From: Paenibacillus radicis (ex Xue et al. 2023)
Lineage (GTDB): Bacteria; Bacillota; Bacilli; Paenibacillales; NBRC-103111
NCBI RefSeq assembly: GCF_024722015.1
Contig: NZ_JANQBD010000002.1
Coordinates: forward strand, 124,001 to 188,000
Length of the DNA: 64,000 nucleotides
Reading direction: 5' to 3'
In this document: piece by piece, positions 8,784-17,913 of the stretch
Layout of the letters: each line of letters opens with the position of its first letter
Position numbering within the stretch: the first letter of the stretch is position 1
Program-made: the position numbers and the translations under genes
Notes under the pieces: model-generated
The model's database searches: none
Seen by the model: the letters and a program-made list of their open reading frames with translations, nothing else
Told to the model about the DNA's origin: nothing

Positions 8784-10130
8784 TTACTCGTAGTCACTAA
8801 TCCCGCCTTCCTGCTGAATTTTTATCGTCTCCTCAATGCCTTTATTCATGGATTCATTTGTTTTCCTTAATGCTGCTAGGGTATCAATAGGATCCGTAGA
8901 AATTAGCCTCCACATGAAATACGTATCTTCGTTTATAAAGGTAAGGCCTGGCTTACGAGAAGGCGGTTTAGCACTATTCAAAGCAAATAATGATTGAATA
9001 TGCTTTCCTTGCCATTGCGGTACGGCTTGGCCAAAAGCTTGTTGAACTGCAGCATCCCTGCGCGGAACCATGACTCCTTGCTTGGCTATCTCAAGTTGAA
9101 CCTCTGGAGATAGCAGATAAGAGATAACTTGGAATGCTAAATCCTTTTTGTTGGATTGATTTGTTATAAACATGCCGTAATTATTAGGCTGAAATTTGGA
9201 CTTCGGCGCCTCCGGGAAAATCGGAACCGAAGCAAAGTCGAAGTTCAAGTTTTTGTTCGCTGCCACAAATTTCGTTACATTTTCCATAGAATCTATGATC
9301 ATTGCAACTTGGCCTCTGGCAAATTCATTCGGATTAACCAAGGGATTGCCTGGAATTTCGTAGAAACGTCTAAGATTATCAACAATTTTAACCCATCTAT
9401 CAGAAACCATCGAAGCCTGATTTTCATTCGGATCAAGCCCTGGCTCCGACAACTGATTGAATCGCAAATAAATGGCTGGATTCATTTGGAAGCCTCTGTA
9501 TGGAATGTCCCCCTCTTGTAGGGTTAACTTTTTGGCAATCTCGTACGCATCATCCCAAGTCATCCCGTCTTTGGGATAAGCTACATCTAACTTATCAAAC
9601 ATATCTTTATTGTAAACCAAGATATATTCGTTAGAGTTATAGGGCAACGAGTATAGTTTACCGTCCGATGAGTTAATGGAATGCTGCATATCAGCTGAAT
9701 TCAACTTACTCGTATCGAAATTATACTTTTTGATCAGATCTGTCATATCATATTCCATTTTGAACCTTCGTACCTGTCTGTACGTATTACGGCGAACATC
9801 ATCGAAAACGATATCCGGAATGGTCCCGAGTGCAATTAAGTCCTCATATCGTTTGCCTGGACTATCCCAAGCGACATGCTTTAGTTTAATATCCGGAAAC
9901 TTTTTTTTAATAAATTGACCTATCTGCTGTTCAAAAATTTCTTCCTTTGCGAAATACGAAGGCCACGCCGTGAAGATGAACAATTCCTTATCTGGTGTTT
10001 GGGCTACAGTTTCAGAAGGAGGAGTGCCCTCCGTAGTCCTAATCGATTCCGTATTTGTCCCGTCAAAACATCCCGCCAAGACCAATAATACGGAGCCGAT
10101 TAAACATGATTTCCTTATAACCTTCTTCAA
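8784..10130 (-). CDS. extracellular solute-binding lipoprotein (family 1)
   Basis: The 448-residue chain begins with a lipoprotein signal (LVLAGC lipobox, Cys about 21). It has the type-1 solute-binding fold markers LYSLPYNSNEYILVYNKDMFDKL, GMTWDDAYEIAKKLT and a hinge NNYGMFITNQSNKKDLAFQVISYLLSPEVQ, seen as separate short blocks. Such proteins deliver oligosaccharides to CUT1 ABC importers. No permease gene is nearby; instead it lies just downstream of YesN/YesM (gap 159 nt) and upstream of an AraC regulator. It may therefore feed a distant importer or act as a sensor partner of YesM. TTG start with AGGAGG 12 nt upstream. Confidence 0.88.
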   Translation of the reverse strand: MKKVIRKSCLIGSVLLVLAGCFDGTNTESIRTTEGTPPSETVAQTPDKELFIFTAWPSYFAKEEIFEQQIGQFIKKKFPDIKLKHVAWDSPGKRYEDLIALGTIPDIVFDDVRRNTYRQVRRFKMEYDMTDLIKKYNFDTSKLNSADMQHSINSSDGKLYSLPYNSNEYILVYNKDMFDKLDVAYPKDGMTWDDAYEIAKKLTLQEGDIPYRGFQMNPAIYLRFNQLSEPGLDPNENQASMVSDRWVKIVDNLRRFYEIPGNPLVNPNEFARGQVAMIIDSMENVTKFVAANKNLNFDFASVPIFPEAPKSKFQPNNYGMFITNQSNKKDLAFQVISYLLSPEVQLEIAKQGVMVPRRDAAVQQAFGQAVPQWQGKHIQSLFALNSAKPPSRKPGLTFINEDTYFMWRLISTDPIDTLAALRKTNESMNKGIEETIKIQQEGGISDYE

Positions 10131-10289
10131 TTTTGGACCTGACCTCCTGTAATTGAAAGCATATTCATCATAAACTCTAGTACGTAATGTGATAATTCTA
10201 ATATTTTAAGAAAAGTGGACAGTTTTAATATTAATTGTCTTCTAGGTATAGTCTGATTGAACTTTCAATAGGTGATATAAACCTTCCTA

Positions 10290-11837
10290 CTAACGGTAAA
10301 GCCTTTGAAATTCTCCTGGCGTATGACCTGTAGCCTCTTTAAACACACGCGAAAAATATTTTGCATCCGAGTACCCCACTTGTTCTGCAACTTCAAACGC
10401 TTTCAACTTATTTGAAATCAGCAGCTCCTTTGCCTTTCGAACTCTCATTTCTTTGACAAATGAAGTGAAAGAAATGCCCAGCTCCTTTTGAAATAAAGAG
10501 CTTAAATATTCTGGCGTTATGCAAAATAAGTTTGCAAGCTCCTCCAGTGAAATCCCGCTTTGATATTTTTCCTGTATCATTTTCACCGATTTATTAATTA
10601 CAAGACTATGCGATTTAGGAAGTGTTATAAAGCTTTCGGCGATCTTTGCAGTGATATCACGGAATACTTCCTTCAGTTCATATGGTGTCTGCACAAGCGA
10701 AATCCGATGATATATATCTTTCTGTTCTTTGGCTATTTTGACTTCCCCAAGGATAACTCCTGCCACGTAAAGAATCGCAGCTGTAAACTGAATGCAAGCA
10801 TCAATGACATGCTGCGGCTCGGCAGCCTCTCTCATGCAATGCTGTACAAAGAGATCCGCTTCAGATCTAAGCCTTGCCTGATCATGGTTTGATACTGCTT
10901 CTTTAATTCTCTGCTCCCACTCGGTTGAGTAATGAAAAGCTCCTCTTGTCACGTTGCTAATCGATTGTTTATCCAAAGCTTTACCAGTATCGACAACAAG
11001 AGTCCACTTACGCATGGACCTGATATTGAGCATTTCGATTTTTAAATTTTTGATATGAGGAAGGATCGCCCAGGTAATGACGAAATCGTCCAACGGCAGA
11101 GATTGAAGCTTGGTAATCAAATGCTCCCACAGGCTGCCCATACAAGGACTTGATGATTTCATATGGAGTACAATGTCGATTTCGTATAGGTCCGGATATT
11201 CAACTAACGTAAAATCATTGATCCTGCTGTCCTGCCCTAACGTGTGATGAAGCGTGCTTTTTACGTTGTGAGAACATTCCTCGTAACATTTGCCGATATA
11301 GATGGATGCAATAAAGCGGTTCGAAGCATGTTCCTCTCCAATCCATTGTTTGACGTGCTCAGACATACGTTCAACCTCAATGTCGGATTGTGTAAGGAAG
11401 CGTTTGATTATTTGCTCATGATCCTCGCTGCTATCCGTGGCCGGTATTCCATTCTGCTGTTCGTTCGTCCTATCATTCTCCGCATTAAGGAGCACTTGTT
11501 TTAGATCATCTGCTGTAATCGGTTTCAATAAATACTCCATGACGAAACCGATCTGCAAAGCTTTTCGGGCGAATTCAAACTCGGAATAACCGCTTAAAAT
11601 GACCGTTCTCGGAGTGATGCCCTCTTCCTTCAGAGCTTCCAGCATTTCAATCCCGCCCATAAAAGGCATTCTAATATCCGTAATGACCAGATCTGGCTTC
11701 ATTTGTTTAATGGTGGCTATACCTTCCAGGCCATTCTCACACTCGCCGACAACTTGGTACAAATCGCTTAATTTATGGATCAGTCGAACAATGCCTTTGC
11801 GGATTCTTTCTTCATCTTCAACTACTACGATTCTCAT
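10290..11837 (-). CDS. YesN-type response regulator with AraC output domain
   Basis: Receiver domain at residues 1-120, with acidic pocket E7/D8, phospho-acceptor Asp 54 (VITDIRMPFMGG) and Lys in the YLLKPI motif near 107. There is a long variable middle (about 130-400). The C-terminal AraC pair reads ISLEELANLFCITPEYLSSLFQK and AFEVAEQVGYSDAKYFSRVFKEATG (each in part). At 515 residues it fits YesN/lytT-like regulators of carbohydrate uptake. Its start overlaps the kinase stop in ATGA fashion, so the pair is translationally coupled. Confidence 0.92.
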   Translation of the reverse strand: MRIVVVEDEERIRKGIVRLIHKLSDLYQVVGECENGLEGIATIKQMKPDLVITDIRMPFMGGIEMLEALKEEGITPRTVILSGYSEFEFARKALQIGFVMEYLLKPITADDLKQVLLNAENDRTNEQQNGIPATDSSEDHEQIIKRFLTQSDIEVERMSEHVKQWIGEEHASNRFIASIYIGKCYEECSHNVKSTLHHTLGQDSRINDFTLVEYPDLYEIDIVLHMKSSSPCMGSLWEHLITKLQSLPLDDFVITWAILPHIKNLKIEMLNIRSMRKWTLVVDTGKALDKQSISNVTRGAFHYSTEWEQRIKEAVSNHDQARLRSEADLFVQHCMREAAEPQHVIDACIQFTAAILYVAGVILGEVKIAKEQKDIYHRISLVQTPYELKEVFRDITAKIAESFITLPKSHSLVINKSVKMIQEKYQSGISLEELANLFCITPEYLSSLFQKELGISFTSFVKEMRVRKAKELLISNKLKAFEVAEQVGYSDAKYFSRVFKEATGHTPGEFQRLYR

Positions 11838-13642
11838 GCATTTCCCCCCTTAAGCAGTGGTACAATGATACTAACTTTGGTGCCTTGACCCCAAGTGCTT
11901 TCAATTGAGCAATGAGCTTGATCTCCGTAATACAATTGCAATCTCTCCATCACATTCCGTACTCCAATTCCGAAGCTTGTAGCTGTACCCTTTGTTTCGC
12001 TTTCCATCATGCCTTTTAGGACGGTTTCATCCATGCCGCAGCCGTTATCTTCTATTTCCACGCATAAGAAGCTTTCGTTCAAAATAAAAAAGTGAATGTG
12101 CAGCTCGGCACCGGTTTTCATTCCTGCAAAGCCATGTATGATCGTATTTTCAACGAAAGGCTGAAGCAGCAGTTTATAAATTTTGGCCTCTTTTAGTACC
12201 GGATCGATATGTATATAGTATTGAAACGCGTCGTTAAATCGGTTTTTTTGTAAAAACAAATATTGCTCCAGCCACTCGAGCTCTTGAGCCAGTAACACCA
12301 TTTGATTACTGTAGCTCACGCTATAACGTAGAATAAGGGCAAGCCCCTTTAGCATCCGGCTGATTTCATGCTCATCTTTATCGATGGCCATCCAGTTGAT
12401 TGAATCCAATGTATTATATAAAAAATGCGGGTTGATCTGAGCTTCTAAAGATCGGATTTCCGATTCCTTTTGTTTTTGTACGGCTATTTTCGTCTCTTCC
12501 ATTAACTCATTAATAGTCGTCATCATCTTATTGTAACTTGAAGCTATAATTGAAATTTCATCGCCTGCATTATCCTCCAGCTTTACGTTCAGATTACCTT
12601 GTTCGGCTAGCTGCATCGCATTCACAATTTTACGTATGGATTGGGTGAGTAGGCCTGAGAAATAAATAATGAGTAGAATCGAAAATGAGAACACGGCAAT
12701 AGCCGTCCAAATATTAATTTTCTGCATGGAGTATATCTCCGAAAACATTTTATCTTCACTTGTTACATTTACAATAGTCCAACCTGTCTGCTCATTCGGG
12801 TAGTAATTAATGATAGATGACTGTCCCATAACTACTGCCTGCTGGGGAAGATTTTCTGAAGATGGAACTTTTGTGTTCAATAGGTTGAGAAAGCTGGTCC
12901 CGATCTTTTTTTTCTCCGGGAAAGACACAATATTTCTAGTGGCATCTATTAAAAAGTTGACGCTGGTAATTCCGTCCGCTTGGTTATCCATTAACGAAAT
13001 GCTCGATGCCTTGGAAAGTATGGACTCATCCAAATCCATTATGAGGTAACCCATTATTTCCAGTTGACCCGACGAAATGCCGAACACCTTTCTAGCGATA
13101 TGAAATACATTATCATCTTTGCCACCGTCAACTTTCACTCTTTCTGTTACGGTAATGAGAGGCCCCTGCTGCAAATTGTTCAACTTCAATAGATACGGTG
13201 CAGCATCCTTCTTTGAATTCCATGGTGAACCTATTATTTTATCATAAGACACTAAAGAATCTCCATTATTATCTAAAAAGGTTATACCTCGAATCCCCTC
13301 TTTAGAGTTGGAATAACCAGAGAACAACTTTTGAAGTGCTTCTGAGTAAAAAAGTTTATCGAAATCCGTGCCATGCAGCAGTTTTTCGATCGGTCTGATA
13401 AAATCTTTGTCAACAATTAATTGATATAAAGTATCATCATATTCGGATAAGCTCGCGTCGAGATTTTTGTTCGTTTGAATCAAATTATAGGTGACTAGTT
13501 CATTTATTTTTGTTTTCATTGCATTTGTCGAATTCCAGTAAGTTATGTAATGCATAAAAATGGATGGCAAAAAAGCGGCCAGCACAAAAGTAATAATTAA
13601 CTTATTTTTATAGTTTATTTTAGGTTTCTTAAAACCTAGCAT
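11834..13642 (-). CDS. YesM-type sensor histidine kinase
   Basis: 602 residues. A transmembrane segment lies at about 16-34, followed by an extracytoplasmic Cache-like region to about 295, a second membrane segment at about 300-325, and HAMP (NAMQLAEQGNLNVKLEDNAGDEI). The His_kinase core is SLEAQINPHFLYNTLDS with the phospho-accepting His near 405. The ATPase N-box LLLQPFVENTIIHGF and G-box IEDNGCGMDE/ GIGVRNVMERL follow. This is the 5TM-less LytS/YesM class that signals to YesN. RBS GGGTGA. It is first in the kinase-regulator pair. Confidence 0.92.
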   Translation of the reverse strand: MLGFKKPKINYKNKLIITFVLAAFLPSIFMHYITYWNSTNAMKTKINELVTYNLIQTNKNLDASLSEYDDTLYQLIVDKDFIRPIEKLLHGTDFDKLFYSEALQKLFSGYSNSKEGIRGITFLDNNGDSLVSYDKIIGSPWNSKKDAAPYLLKLNNLQQGPLITVTERVKVDGGKDDNVFHIARKVFGISSGQLEIMGYLIMDLDESILSKASSISLMDNQADGITSVNFLIDATRNIVSFPEKKKIGTSFLNLLNTKVPSSENLPQQAVVMGQSSIINYYPNEQTGWTIVNVTSEDKMFSEIYSMQKINIWTAIAVFSFSILLIIYFSGLLTQSIRKIVNAMQLAEQGNLNVKLEDNAGDEISIIASSYNKMMTTINELMEETKIAVQKQKESEIRSLEAQINPHFLYNTLDSINWMAIDKDEHEISRMLKGLALILRYSVSYSNQMVLLAQELEWLEQYLFLQKNRFNDAFQYYIHIDPVLKEAKIYKLLLQPFVENTIIHGFAGMKTGAELHIHFFILNESFLCVEIEDNGCGMDETVLKGMMESETKGTATSFGIGVRNVMERLQLYYGDQAHCSIESTWGQGTKVSIIVPLLKGGNA

Positions 13643-13803
13643 TCAATCACCCAATTTTGCTTTATTTTGTTCTATAATAAATCTTCTCCGATAATGTTGC
13701 TATAGAAATTCGTATATTTTTTCCTGAGTCCTATTATTCCTTCTTCCTAAACAACCTCGAGATGTACGTTATTCGCCACTTTCGTTACGTCATACAATAA
13801 AAA

Positions 13804-13839
13804 TAGACCGAAATCCTTTCTTGCTAAAGGACCGGTCTA
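13804..13839. terminator. hairpin downstream of small membrane-protein gene
   Basis: TAGACC/GGTCTA outer stem and TCCTTT/AAAGGA inner stem. It sits between the YesM start and the small membrane gene stop. It fits termination of the leftward transcript from 14104. Confidence 0.45.
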
Positions 13840-13885
13840 CTTATGGGGAGAAAGTGAAATAGTGGCTATCGTCTTAGACGATTAT

Positions 13886-14104
13886 TTACAGCTTGCCTTG
13901 CTTTATCCAAGTCCAAATCCGATAAGAACAGAATAGGGCAATAAACAACAACAACAAAAGGGCAATAAGCCATATACCGAGCCGATTAATTTTATTTAAC
14001 CCTTCTGCATTAACAAACACAAATACAGTAAGACCCACGAAAAAAATATACATTAAGACATTTGGAATTATCCAGGCAATTCTTAGTCCCATATTGGATT
14101 TCAT
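13886..14104 (-). CDS. small two-span membrane protein (DUF3923-like?)
   Basis: 72 residues with two hydrophobic spans (about 9-30 and 42-64) and a basic end (WIKQGKL). AAAGGAGGCGGCAGC precedes the ATG, a strong ribosome site. General build and length resemble DUF3923-type proteins of Bacillales, but no diagnostic motif was identified. Its ribosome site directly abuts the last recognisable codon of a phosphotransferase remnant upstream. Confidence 0.5.
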   Translation of the reverse strand: MKSNMGLRIAWIIPNVLMYIFFVGLTVFVFVNAEGLNKINRLGIWLIALLLLLFIALFCSYRIWTWIKQGKL

Positions 14105-14120
14105 GCTGCCGCCTCCTTTG

Positions 14121-14288
14121 CGGATGATCTATCTTTAAAACATATTTTACTTCATTGTGCTCTGAAAGAGTATAAACAAGCCCCTCAGTAGTTCCAGTCT
14201 TATTATTCATCACTATTTCAATGTTATTAATTATGCCTTTTTTATGGAGATTATCGATGATGCTGTTAATATCAACTTTTTCTAACAT
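14121..14288 (-). pseudogene. aminoglycoside phosphotransferase-like fragment
   Basis: The first 56 codons (MLEKVDINSIIDNLHKKG, then TEGLVYTLSEHNEVKYVLKIDHP) resemble the N-lobe start of aminoglycoside/choline kinase-like phosphotransferases: a nucleotide-clamp hairpin and the KYVLKID strand with the ATP-binding Lys. After DHP the frame runs into the ribosome site and then out of frame through the next gene, so the protein would end as nonsense. Kinase residues HxDxxxxN and DFE are missing. I read it as a truncated remnant. Confidence 0.55.
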
Positions 14289-14419
14289 CTATTAATGATC
14301 CCTTTAATAATCGATTCGATGAATCTGTAAAAGGTATTATGTCTTTTAACTTACATCATAATTATTTAATTAACATGATAATTTATAGTTATATTCAATA
14401 TTCTGCCTTTAGTTTAACA

Positions 14420-14448
14420 AAAAAAGCAGACTGCCGTGGCACCTGCTC
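14420..14448 (-). terminator. terminator after VOC gene
   Basis: Read leftward, AGCAG and CTGCT stem ends are followed by seven T. It starts about 20 nt past the VOC stop codon. Confidence 0.6.
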
Positions 14449-14465
14449 TTTTAGCTGCTTTTCAA

Positions 14466-14954
14466 CTATAGTTTTCCATATACTTTTTTCATGTTCTTTG
14501 TATAAAGTTCAACAATATTGCCTTCTGTATCTTTGAAATATAAATTACTTGTTTCTGGGTTTTCTTTTCTAAAGGCTAAAAAATCAATATCCATTGATTT
14601 CAGTATTGAAATGGTATCTTCAAATAATTCTGGTTTAATATATAATGCAAAATGAACATGGATACCACCTTCATCATACAATCCATTCCGCCACTGACTA
14701 ACAGAGGTTTGTTTTATTTGCAGTTGTTCTTCAGAAAAATTTCTTGGAAGCCATAATCCAAGTCTAGTATTTCCGCCGATGTATAACCAAGTAGCCCAAA
14801 TCCTTCCTGTACCGCTCGTATCAAATTGTCCATTGTTATAACCCCACTGATCTACAATGGGAAATCCCAATTTTTCAGACCAGAAGCTTACTGCTCTTTC
14901 CATTGATTGAACCTCTAATACTAATTCAGAAACACCTTCGACCTGTAGTTTCAT
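14466..14954 (-). CDS. VOC/glyoxalase-fold protein
   Basis: 162 residues. Two beta-alpha-beta-beta-beta halves are visible: VSELVLEVQSMERAVSFWSEKLGFPIVDQW and HVHFALYIKPELFEDTISILKSM ... NLYFKDTEGNIVELYTK (shown in parts). The closing D-x-x-G-N-x-x-E-L is the metal-binding Glu strand of vicinal-oxygen-chelate enzymes and resistance proteins. No closer family assignment is possible. GGAGGGGGAAG precedes the ATG. Monocistronic. Confidence 0.82.
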   Translation of the reverse strand: MKLQVEGVSELVLEVQSMERAVSFWSEKLGFPIVDQWGYNNGQFDTSGTGRIWATWLYIGGNTRLGLWLPRNFSEEQLQIKQTSVSQWRNGLYDEGGIHVHFALYIKPELFEDTISILKSMDIDFLAFRKENPETSNLYFKDTEGNIVELYTKNMKKVYGKL

Positions 14955-15127
14955 CTTCCCCCTCCTCGTTTATGGTGATAAAATCAAACAGAGATTCTTT
15001 ATTAAGGGCTAATTAGCTGTATTTGAGATGCAACCTTATATTACCATAATTAGGAAGTACTCTGCTGAAATTTTCAAGAGCATGAAGGTTAATCCGTTCT
15101 TTCATTGTAGTTGAGTAAACCAAAAGA

Positions 15128-15150
15128 GGAGCTGCCGCGAGGCAAGCTCC
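15128..15150 (-). terminator. terminator after zinc-type oxidoreductase
   Basis: GGAGCTGCC and GGCAAGCTCC with a GCGA loop. Leftward it is followed by TCTTTT. Confidence 0.6.
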
Positions 15151-15243
15151 TTTACAATCTGTTGTTTTTTAACTCTCATGTCCCGTCAAGCTTAAAAATC
15201 AAAATCAAAAAATGTTGTTCTATAGGATGTTTCCCCTTGAAAA

Positions 15244-16245
15244 TTACTTTATTCTAATGACGACCTTTCCTTTGGCGCTTCCGCCTTCAAGGTAATGAAA
15301 CGCTTGCCCGGCATCTCTCAAATTATACACCTTATCAATAACGGGCTTAATGTGACCTCCCTCAATAAATTCTTTTAAAATCTTCAATTGCGCTCCGTTC
15401 GGTTTCATAAAAAGGTAATGATATCTCGTTTGGCTCTTCTTCTCAAGCGCTGTGATCTTTCGGCTCACGATGGACAAAACTGCTGTTTTCATCCAACCCA
15501 ATTGTGCTTCTTTTCCAAATGCTGCGTTTGGTACGCCGGAGATTGATACTATTTGTCCGTTTGGCTTCAGTATCTGGAATGATTTTTCCAAGACAGCTCC
15601 TCCTAAAGTATCATAAACGGCGTCATATCCTGTAAGCAGTTCTTCAAAATTCTCTTTTTTATAATTAATGATTAGATCGGCACCCAGCGCTTTGACCAAT
15701 TCATAACCTTTATCGCTTGCTGTTGTAGCGACAAAAGCCCCCATCAATTTGGCCAATTGGATAGCAAAGGTGCCCACACCTCCTGAACCTGCGTGAATCA
15801 AAATTTTTTGACCTTTTTGAAGATCCAAAATATCTGAAAAGGCTTGATAAGTCGTAAGTCCGACCAGCGGAATGGATGCCGCTTCTTCAAAGTTTAGATT
15901 CTGCGGCTTCAGCGAAATATCTTCCTCATGTACAGCAATATATTCGGCTAATGTGCCGATCCGGCTTTTGCGGGGTCTCCCGTAAACTTCATCTCCGGGT
16001 TTAAATGCATTCACTCGGTTGCCAACCTTGGCAACAACTCCGGAGAAATCATTTCCTAAGATTAAAGGAAACTTATACTTTAGCAGGAATTTTACTTTTC
16101 CTTCCTTTATTTTAAAGTCGATAGGATTTAAGCTGGCTGCATGAATTTCCACCAGTACATCATGTTCTCCGATGTCAGGCGTTGGCCGTTCTGTCATAAT
16201 TAATGGAGCATTTTTTCCGTATTTCTCAATTATCATGGCCTTCAT
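15244..16245 (-). CDS. NADP-dependent MDR-family oxidoreductase (quinone reductase-like)
   Basis: 333 residues. An N-terminal GroES-like domain (HDVLVEIHAASLNPIDFKIKEG, LILGNDFSGVVAKVG) lacks the structural-zinc cysteines of alcohol dehydrogenases. The Rossmann domain carries ILIHAGSGGVGTFAIQLAK (residues about 145-163), the AxxGGVG NADPH loop of quinone reductases. The C-terminus SAKGKVVIRIK is typical. It probably reduces quinones or enones using NADPH in the cytoplasm. It lies 73 nt downstream of an ArsR-type regulator. A palindromic element matching one at the regulator's own promoter lies in the gap, so it is the likely regulatory target. Confidence 0.88.
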   Translation of the reverse strand: MKAMIIEKYGKNAPLIMTERPTPDIGEHDVLVEIHAASLNPIDFKIKEGKVKFLLKYKFPLILGNDFSGVVAKVGNRVNAFKPGDEVYGRPRKSRIGTLAEYIAVHEEDISLKPQNLNFEEAASIPLVGLTTYQAFSDILDLQKGQKILIHAGSGGVGTFAIQLAKLMGAFVATTASDKGYELVKALGADLIINYKKENFEELLTGYDAVYDTLGGAVLEKSFQILKPNGQIVSISGVPNAAFGKEAQLGWMKTAVLSIVSRKITALEKKSQTRYHYLFMKPNGAQLKILKEFIEGGHIKPVIDKVYNLRDAGQAFHYLEGGSAKGKVVIRIK

Positions 16246-16272
16246 TTAAAATCACTCCAACTATGATTATTA

Positions 16273-16291
16273 GTTTAAACAATTAAACCAA
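16273..16291 (-). promoter_or_regulatory. putative ArsR operator at oxidoreductase promoter
   Basis: On the minus strand it reads TTGGTTTAATTGTTTAAAC. It differs from the 16664-16682 copy only at the two central bases. It lies 28 nt before the oxidoreductase ATG, between a possible TTAACA -35 and ACTAAT -10. Confidence 0.6.
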
Positions 16292-16318
16292 TGTTAAAAA
16301 GTTTACCACTTTTACATA

Positions 16319-16642
16319 TCATTGAGACTTGTTGCATTCAGCTTCAACGGCCGTAATTAATAATTTGAGTTGTTCAAGAGGTTTACGAACAGTTAGTACA
16401 TAGTAATTTTCTACGCTTTTCTTTTCGGAATTAACAAAACCAGATTGTTTCAACACCTTCAAATGATGGGAGACGGCCGGCCTGGACAAATTTATATGGT
16501 CCGATATCGTATTGACATTAAGTCCTGATTTGTACTGTGCCAGCAGCATAATAATGGCTTGACGGTTTTCATCAGTCAACACTTCCAGCAAAGGGATGCA
16601 CTCTTTAAATTGTTGCAGAACATGCTCGGTTTGTTGGCTCAT
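16319..16642 (-). CDS. ArsR-type winged-helix regulator
   Basis: 107 residues. The wHTH spans LTDENRQAIIMLLAQY, VNTISDHINLSRPAVSHHLKVLKQSGFV and a wing EKKSVENYYVL. No CxC metal site in helix 3, so it may respond to a redox or organic signal rather than a metal. It reads into the oxidoreductase gene and matching operator-like sequences flank both. AGAGGGGAG precedes the ATG. Confidence 0.88.
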   Translation of the reverse strand: MSQQTEHVLQQFKECIPLLEVLTDENRQAIIMLLAQYKSGLNVNTISDHINLSRPAVSHHLKVLKQSGFVNSEKKSVENYYVLTVRKPLEQLKLLITAVEAECNKSQ

Positions 16643-16663
16643 ACGCTCCCCTCTTTCTGTTCA

Positions 16664-16682
16664 TTGGTTTAATCCTTTAAAC
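16664..16682 (+). promoter_or_regulatory. putative ArsR operator upstream of its own gene
   Basis: TTGGTTTAATCCTTTAAAC, 22 nt before the ArsR ATG; matches the oxidoreductase copy at 17 of 19 positions on the opposite orientation. Basis for an autoregulation model. Confidence 0.6.
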
Positions 16683-16865
16683 ATAACTATATTTAATTCA
16701 ATTGCAATCTTTAGGTTTTCACAATTGCACGTCGGTTATTCAACTAAAATACCCTTTAGCCCCTTTGTCACTTTTCCATTTGTATGCTGCTTCTTAAATC
16801 TATTTTATGGAACTTTTTCGTGTTTTCCTCGTCTAACTATGTATGTATGAAGGAGGAGGAGAACT

Positions 16866-17708
16866 ATGCACCACGCCCTTTTGCTAGTAATACTTTGTTC
16901 TCTATGGATAAACACGGATAATATACACCCGGAACAACATAAGATTGAGCAGCCAGCGGCCCAACCATTTATATTACCTCATTCGTACAATGAAAACCTG
17001 AATGTTAAAACGGGATACGGACCTAAGACCGGCAAGTGGTTTTTGAGTGACAAAGGTGGACAGATCGGCTTCTCAATTTCAGGAGGTTATAAGAAGGCGG
17101 GCAGCGATGTTTCGGTGAAACTGGCGGCCCCTATCCACGATAGGAACATCCGCTTTCGATTGTCCAAGCTGGACAAAAGCTTCAAGCCCATATCAATCCT
17201 GGATGAAAAAATCGATTCAATGGTCTCGGCCACCTCGCCCGATTATTCAAACCGACTGCCACAGGATCAGAATGCGTTATATTTGCTAAGCGCAGAAGTA
17301 TTGGGCATAACCAACGAGGTAGAAGATACGTTATTGTCAGTCGTTTATGCTCCAATCTTGGAAATAAAATCAGCCATGTCTTTGGATAAGAAGCAGTATT
17401 CAAAGTTAGACACTGTTAGATTGAACATTAGCAATTATGGCCCCTCCGTATTAATGTTTGGTAAGCCCTATAAAATCCAAAAATATAATCAGTCGGAATG
17501 GGAAAACGCCCCTATCCAAAGAGCTTTCACATTAGAGGGCATAGGATTGGAACCGGGTAAAACATATGAACAAAAGGTGACCATCAATGATTTGGAGCCG
17601 GGGAAATACCGAATTTTAAAGGAAGTTTCCATAATGGATATTCACGATATTAAGGAGACTTTGACAGCCGAATTCGAAGTGATTTCACCTGAACATTCGC
17701 GAGAGTAA
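16866..17708 (+). CDS. exported protein with C-terminal Ig-like domain, unknown
   Basis: 280 residues. The short hydrophobic N-terminus (HALLLVILCSLWI) looks like a weak signal peptide or anchor. Residues about 175-275 (MSLDKKQYSKLDTVRLNISNYG, LEPGKTYEQKVTINDLEPGKYRILKEV in part) fit an Ig-like fold found in Bacillales secreted proteins, with the diagnostic L-x-PG-x-x-x-x-x-x-x-x-L-x-PGKYRI pair. The first half (GKWFLSDKGGQIGFSISGGYKKAGSDVSVKL) is beta-rich and unassigned. GGAGGAGGAG precedes the ATG. A GC-rich hairpin with T-run follows (17737-17765). Confidence 0.65.
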   Translation: MHHALLLVILCSLWINTDNIHPEQHKIEQPAAQPFILPHSYNENLNVKTGYGPKTGKWFLSDKGGQIGFSISGGYKKAGSDVSVKLAAPIHDRNIRFRLSKLDKSFKPISILDEKIDSMVSATSPDYSNRLPQDQNALYLLSAEVLGITNEVEDTLLSVVYAPILEIKSAMSLDKKQYSKLDTVRLNISNYGPSVLMFGKPYKIQKYNQSEWENAPIQRAFTLEGIGLEPGKTYEQKVTINDLEPGKYRILKEVSIMDIHDIKETLTAEFEVISPEHSRE

Positions 17709-17735
17709 CAAATAATTCGGGTACTCAACTCGTTA

Positions 17736-17765
17736 GGCCGCGGTGCGGCTCCCTTTCTTTTTTTA
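17736..17765 (+). terminator. terminator after Ig-like exported protein
   Basis: GCCGC (17737-17741), loop GGT, GCGGC (17745-17749), then CTCCCTTTCTTTTTTT. Confidence 0.7.
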
Positions 17766-17913
17766 AGGTGATTTTATGAGCTGCTCTCAGCACATATTTT
17801 TATTCGAAGATTGAAATACTGATGCTCCCCATTCTCTGCTGGACTTACAGATTAGGAATAATCACCTTGGAAAACGGCGTGCCATATTTAACCTGAGGTT
17901 TCAGGAGACCGTT

